Assembly (NCBI GenBank): GCA_036897485.1
Contig: JAYMTF010001235.1
Span: 1 to 25,157, forward strand
Origin: Pelargonium nanum
Lineage: Eukaryota; Streptophyta; Magnoliopsida; Geraniales; Geraniaceae
DNA length: 25,157 nucleotides
Direction: 5' to 3'
Every line of letters begins with the position of its first letter. The first letter of the stretch is position 1. Shown piece after piece: positions 21,511 through 25,157 of this stretch. A program made the position numbers and the translations under genes. The notes under the pieces were generated by a model. That model saw only the letters and a list, made by a program, of their open reading frames with translations, had not been told where the DNA came from and ran no database searches.

Positions 21511-21643
21511 TGTAACGTACCGAAATTACGAATTTAGACATTACTGATCTACTTGAAGCCGACGCTCACATCGTCTCATTCTTGATGATAACAACGGGGC
21601 CTTTGTTGTGTTGGGATGATGGGCCAGGGTTTGGGGTGTTATA
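21511..21643. mobile_element. LTR-like fragment, 133 bp
   Basis: The segment starts TGTAACGTACCGAAATTACG and ends GGGGTGTTATA. This resembles the TGTAACRCCC...GGGTGTTACA ends of many plant Gypsy (chromovirus) LTRs. It is short for an LTR, the last bases deviate and the flanking 5-mers (TAATA, GACTG) do not match, so it would be an eroded or internally deleted solo LTR. Confidence 0.35.
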
Positions 21644-22279
21644 GACTGATTCTTGGATCTGAACTTTGGGCCTAGCCTAGTGGTTAACAATTTGGGCTAT
21701 TTTTTGGTCTAAAGGAACCAAAATAAAAATTTATCATAATAACAATTTACATTGATAGGACATAGATCAACAAGACTCTATTTCATATAAATGATCAACG
21801 CAATTAAGAATTTAAATTTATATTTGAAAATCTAAATTAAGTTTTATGCAATTATACTCCAATAAAGTGCGTGGATCGACTGACCAATAGTTCTAACTTA
21901 ACCTAAAATTTTGAGCTCATGTTTCAAAAACTGCAATTACATTAGAATTTGATTGCAAGACTTTTGCCACTTTTGTGATCGTTTTAGACTTCAATAAGAA
22001 ATAATATAAATGTGATATATGATTTTTAAATGTATCTTTTGTACTAATTGCGAGCCCACTTTAGACATCTCTCATTAATAAGACAAGAAATTTGTGTTTG
22101 AAATTATAATTTTGTCCGGTAATGATTTCAACCCAAAAAGTTTCAATGACTATTGTGCCAAAAGTAGCGAGGAATGGAATCTAATTTGATTAGTTTTATT
22201 AGCTGCAAGTTGGCAAATAAATTAGGCATCAATTAATTCACAAGCTTATATTTGTGTTATAGCTTGTGGAAGAAGTAGC
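21644..22279. other. Intergenic DNA, no gene seen
   Basis: AT-rich. A tRNA-like A-box word GCCTAGTGGTTAA lies near 21677-21689, but no B box follows at the right distance. Nothing else is recognised. Confidence 0.5.
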
Positions 22280-22290
22280 TCTTAAATTTT

Positions 22291-22503
22291 TTTTTTTCCG
22301 GTCTAATCCATGGGTTTCTGAGCAGGCTCGCACTTTCGCGATAGAGACCTTTAAGCCATTTGACCATACCCAGACTAATCCCTATTTGAGGCGGGGTAAG
22401 AATTTCTCACCTCTCCCTCGCAGGTTTGTTGAGTGGGGATCGAACTCAAGAGCTCTTCCCACTCACGCAGCCCCAACACACCAACTACGCCACAACCAAT
22501 GGG
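22291..22503 (-). mobile_element. tRNA-derived SINE (copy 2)
   Basis: In minus orientation it begins ACCCATTGGTTGTGGCGTAG, containing an A box (TGGCGTAGTTGG), then a B-box-like GAGTTCGATCC about 40 bp on, and ends in poly(A) (T run at 22291-22297 on the plus strand). About 90 bp at its 3' half match copy 1: GGTCTAATCCATGGGTTTCT here against GGTCTAAACCATGAGGTTTC there, and both share TTAAGCC followed by ACCCAGACTA. An imperfect duplication of the type TCTTAAATTTTTT / TCTTAATTTTTTA flanks it. Its open frame is not a gene. Confidence 0.82.
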
Positions 22504-23453
22504 TCTTAATTTTTTATTTATTATAAAGATAATTATGACTTGGGCGTCGTATATTGAACATCCTATATAACATTCTTCTAGCTTTTTTTTTCATGGTCAA
22601 TTGAAAACAGCTATAAATAGGCTATATGAGTGATTTTGATGGCTTGGAATTGATAGGACTCGACTCGAATCGATATTCTTTTATCTTGACTCGAATTTGG
22701 ATCCATATTTGACAATTTTATATGATAGTTACCACTCAAACTCAAACTCAAAGTCTATTTATCAGTGGTCTATATTTTGGGGAAGAAACTGTGGATAGTA
22801 GTGTTTTAGACAAATATGTACACAGTGTTTTCTGGAATTCAAAGCATCAATAAATTGAAAAGAATGAAGTCTTGCTATTTAATTGAATAACATTTAATTT
22901 CATACACAAATTGCTTTTCATGAGCAACTAGTTGGAAGGAAATTTTTAGCAACATAAAGAAAATAATTTTATATATTTTAAACATGAAACACATATCAAT
23001 CATTTTTTTACTGAGCTAATTGAATCACAACACGAGACGCTCCAGACTCTCCATGCTCGTATCTTGTTAAGCATTACTCTCGTGGCCCAATAAATTGTAG
23101 TTAAAACCTTAAATATTATGCTTTTTATTCTTAAATATTGTGTTAAATCAGCAAAATGTTAATTCTATATTAATCATTTTGTAATTCAATTGACATGCTT
23201 AATTTCAACAATTGATTGTATAATTCCTTTTAATGTCACACCAATGCATATAATAGTCGGCTGGCGGAACAATTTTATTGTGTCTTACCCTAAATTCTAA
23301 TAACTTGGTCGAGACTTGTAACGCTGCCCCCATAAAAATAGAGTTGACTTTGTGTAAAAATAGAGTGCAAGTGGAGAGTACTTAAGAACTGAACAACAAA
23401 AATATATTCCTACAAAATGAAATGTGGTGTCCGAATTGTTTCATAAATTACAA
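22504..23453. other. MLO upstream intergenic DNA, no gene seen
   Basis: AT-rich, with no recognisable exon, RNA gene or complete mobile element. It probably contains the distal promoter of the MLO gene. Confidence 0.5.
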
Positions 23454-23460
23454 TATAAAC
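23454..23460 (+). promoter_or_regulatory. Candidate TATA box for the MLO gene
   Basis: TATAAAC lies about 150 bp before the MLO start codon, which would place transcription initiation near 23485-23490 and give a leader of about 115 nt. No ATG occurs between there and the MLO start, so the leader would have no upstream ORF. The AT-rich context makes this tentative. Confidence 0.35.
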
Positions 23461-23606
23461 TGCAACACTCCATCTCAAGCCATCTTATCATAATACAAAT
23501 TTCTTCAGCTGCAAAACTATAATTTTTTCAGTATTAATTTCCATTCGAAAACTGGAAAATCGAAGGAACAGTTTGTTTCTAGGGATTGATTACAAGGTAT
23601 AAAAAA

Positions 23607-24835
23607 ATGGGTGGAGCTAGCGGAGGAAGATCTCTGGAGGAGACACCAACATGGGCTGTTGCTATCGTTTGTTTTGTTTTGGTTTTTATTTCAATTATCA
23701 TTGAACACACCATACATCTTATTGGAGAGGTATGATTTCATATTTTGTATTTAATACACAATCCACACACACACACATATATATATAGAGAGAGCTGAAC
23801 TCGTGTAAAATTGATTTCGTAGTTTGTGACGTGAAAATCTAAGTGTTGAGCTGATAGTTCGTGTTTCAGCGTAAAACACGAGTCTATATGCATGAATAAT
23901 TTAAAACTCATGTATATATTTAGCGCTTAACTTGTAAGTTGAGAGTTCTTCATAAATAAAAACTCAATTATATATTTAACAAAAAAATAATCCATTTGCT
24001 AGTAAATATAATCGTTAACGGTTAAATTTGCAGTGGTTGACGAAGAAGCACAAGAGAGCACTCTATGAATCACTGGAAAAAATCAAATCGGAGCTCATGC
24101 TGCTAGGGTTTCTCTCGTTGCTTCTAACGGTCGGACAAGGTCCGATTTCGGACATTTGCATATCGGAAAGCATCGGAGCCACGTGGCATCCATGCAGTAA
24201 GTCCCGCGAACATGCAGAACCTTTCGGCCACTACAAAAGCGAACCCCATCGCCGGAGACTTCTGACGACGACGTCCGGCGACCGTGAGAGCCGGCGCGTG
24301 CTCGCCGGAGCCGCCTCCGACAAATGCGCGAAAAGGGGAAAAGTGCCGTTCGTGTCGTCGGAGGGAATTCACCAACTCCACATGTTTATCTTCGTTTTAG
24401 CTGTTTTTCATGTTCTCTACTGTGTCCTCACTCTGGCTTTTGGTAGACTTAAGGTACGTAATTTGTATTTTTTTTTTTTGTATTATATCATTAAATTATG
24501 TATTATAACTTAATATTATGGTTACTTTATTTAGTTTTTGTCTTATTATATATATATTTTTGTGCGCAGATGAGGAAATGGAAATCATGGGAAACGGAAA
24601 CAAAAACAGTGGAGTATCAATTTGCTCATGGTTTGTTATATTTATAAACTGTATATTCGAATTTGTTTTTTTGGTTTTATACGAAAAATATATAAAACAC
24701 TGTTTTTTAAAAACAAATTGGTTGATACAGATAATTTATTTTACAGATCCAGAAAGGTTCAGGTTTGCTAGAGAGACTTCATTTGGCAGAAGGCACGTGA
24801 GCTTTTGGACAAAAACACCAGTTCTGATGTGGATT
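23607..24835 (+). CDS. MLO: MLO-family seven-transmembrane protein, 5' part (4 exons, 231 residues visible)
   Basis: This is a plant plasma-membrane MLO protein. Members are calmodulin-binding, have been reported to act as calcium channels, and clade V members are powdery mildew susceptibility factors. Exons are 23607-23729, 24034-24453, 24570-24630 and 24747-24835, all GT-AG with phases in register. Visible in order: [10 protein letters not shown] and TM1 (about residues 16-36), [17 protein letters not shown] with TM2 (about 61-78), an extracellular loop with C83, C95 and C139 matching conserved MLO cysteines, an RRRLL motif, [19 protein letters not shown] (TM3, 153-171), then the cytoplasmic loop with [17 protein letters not shown] and [17 protein letters not shown]. 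The start is the first ATG and matches the family N-terminus. MLO proteins usually have 500-600 residues, so more than half lies to the right. The N-terminus looks clade V-like, but the diagnostic C-terminal motifs are not in view. Confidence 0.95.
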
Positions 24836-25157
24836 GTAAGATTAACATTGTCGTTTGTTTTTCTTTTTTCTTTATGGAAAAAAAAAGGATTAAAATTGAA
24901 TGTCTATTTCTTATAAAATTATTTTAAAGAGTAAATTAGTTTTTATTTTGTACATTTAATAATTTTACTTGTTGTTGTGTTTATATTAGATTTATTTAAA
25001 GGAGGAGGATTCACACATGCATTTTATTTACATGTACTTTCCCATGTATTTGGTATAACTAATGAAAATGTTTAGGGTAAAAAAATGGATATATTTCAAT
25101 GTTATAATATATTTACTTACATTTACTTAAGTGAATAAAAATTATATTTACGATTTT
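24836..25157 (+). other. Intron 4 of MLO running off the window
   Basis: The donor GTAAGA follows codon 231 (Ile). The next expected MLO exon, starting around VCFFRQF, is not found in the remaining 322 bp, which are AT-rich. The intron therefore continues past the window end. Confidence 0.75.

Noticed and set aside
22266..22526. Plus-strand open frame of 86 codons
   Set aside because: It reads through the second SINE copy on the opposite strand.
24124..24381. Minus-strand open frame of 85 codons
   Set aside because: It lies fully antisense to MLO exon 2, whose GC-rich coding sequence leaves the opposite strand free of stops; no homology is recognised.

Overview
This is nuclear DNA from a eudicot plant. 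Three genes are split by many short GT-AG introns, their proteins match plant families along the whole visible length, and the rest is very AT-rich intergenic DNA carrying SINE, CACTA, LINE and MITE-like remnants. I cannot name the species.

Layout. (1) 1-3623, plus strand: the 3' two-thirds of an isovaleryl-CoA dehydrogenase gene (IVD, mitochondrial leucine catabolism). Ten exons are visible and the 5' exons lie outside the window. (2) 4033-9344, minus strand: a complete AUXIN RESPONSE FACTOR 4 gene (ARF4) of 12 coding exons and 803 codons. It has a B3 DNA-binding domain, an ARF/Auxin_resp domain, a KLFGFSL repression-type motif and a C-terminal PB1 domain. Two identical 21-nt tasiR-ARF target sites lie in exon 10, and several upstream ORFs precede the start codon. 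IVD and ARF4 are tail to tail, with 409 bp between stop codons. (3) 9.9-23.4 kb: no gene that I can support. This part holds a 311-bp non-autonomous CACTA element with 3-bp target duplications, abutted by a SINE with a perfect 17-bp target duplication. It also holds a second SINE of the same family, two weaker tRNA-like SINE heads, an RNase H-like LINE relic, a possible fold-back MITE and an LTR-like fragment. (4) 23607-24835, plus strand: the first four coding exons of an MLO-family seven-transmembrane protein gene, which continues past the window.

The three genes have no shared pathway that I can see; they are ordinary chromosomal neighbours. The best-supported regulatory content belongs to ARF4: two conserved tasiR-ARF sites plus an upstream-ORF-rich leader, which suggests control by both small RNA and translation. 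I found no convincing undescribed multi-gene system. The more unusual observations are the exact CACTA/SINE junction, an AUG-stop mini-uORF upstream of ARF4, an inverted pair of G-boxes far from any gene, and two promoter-like stretches with no gene after them.
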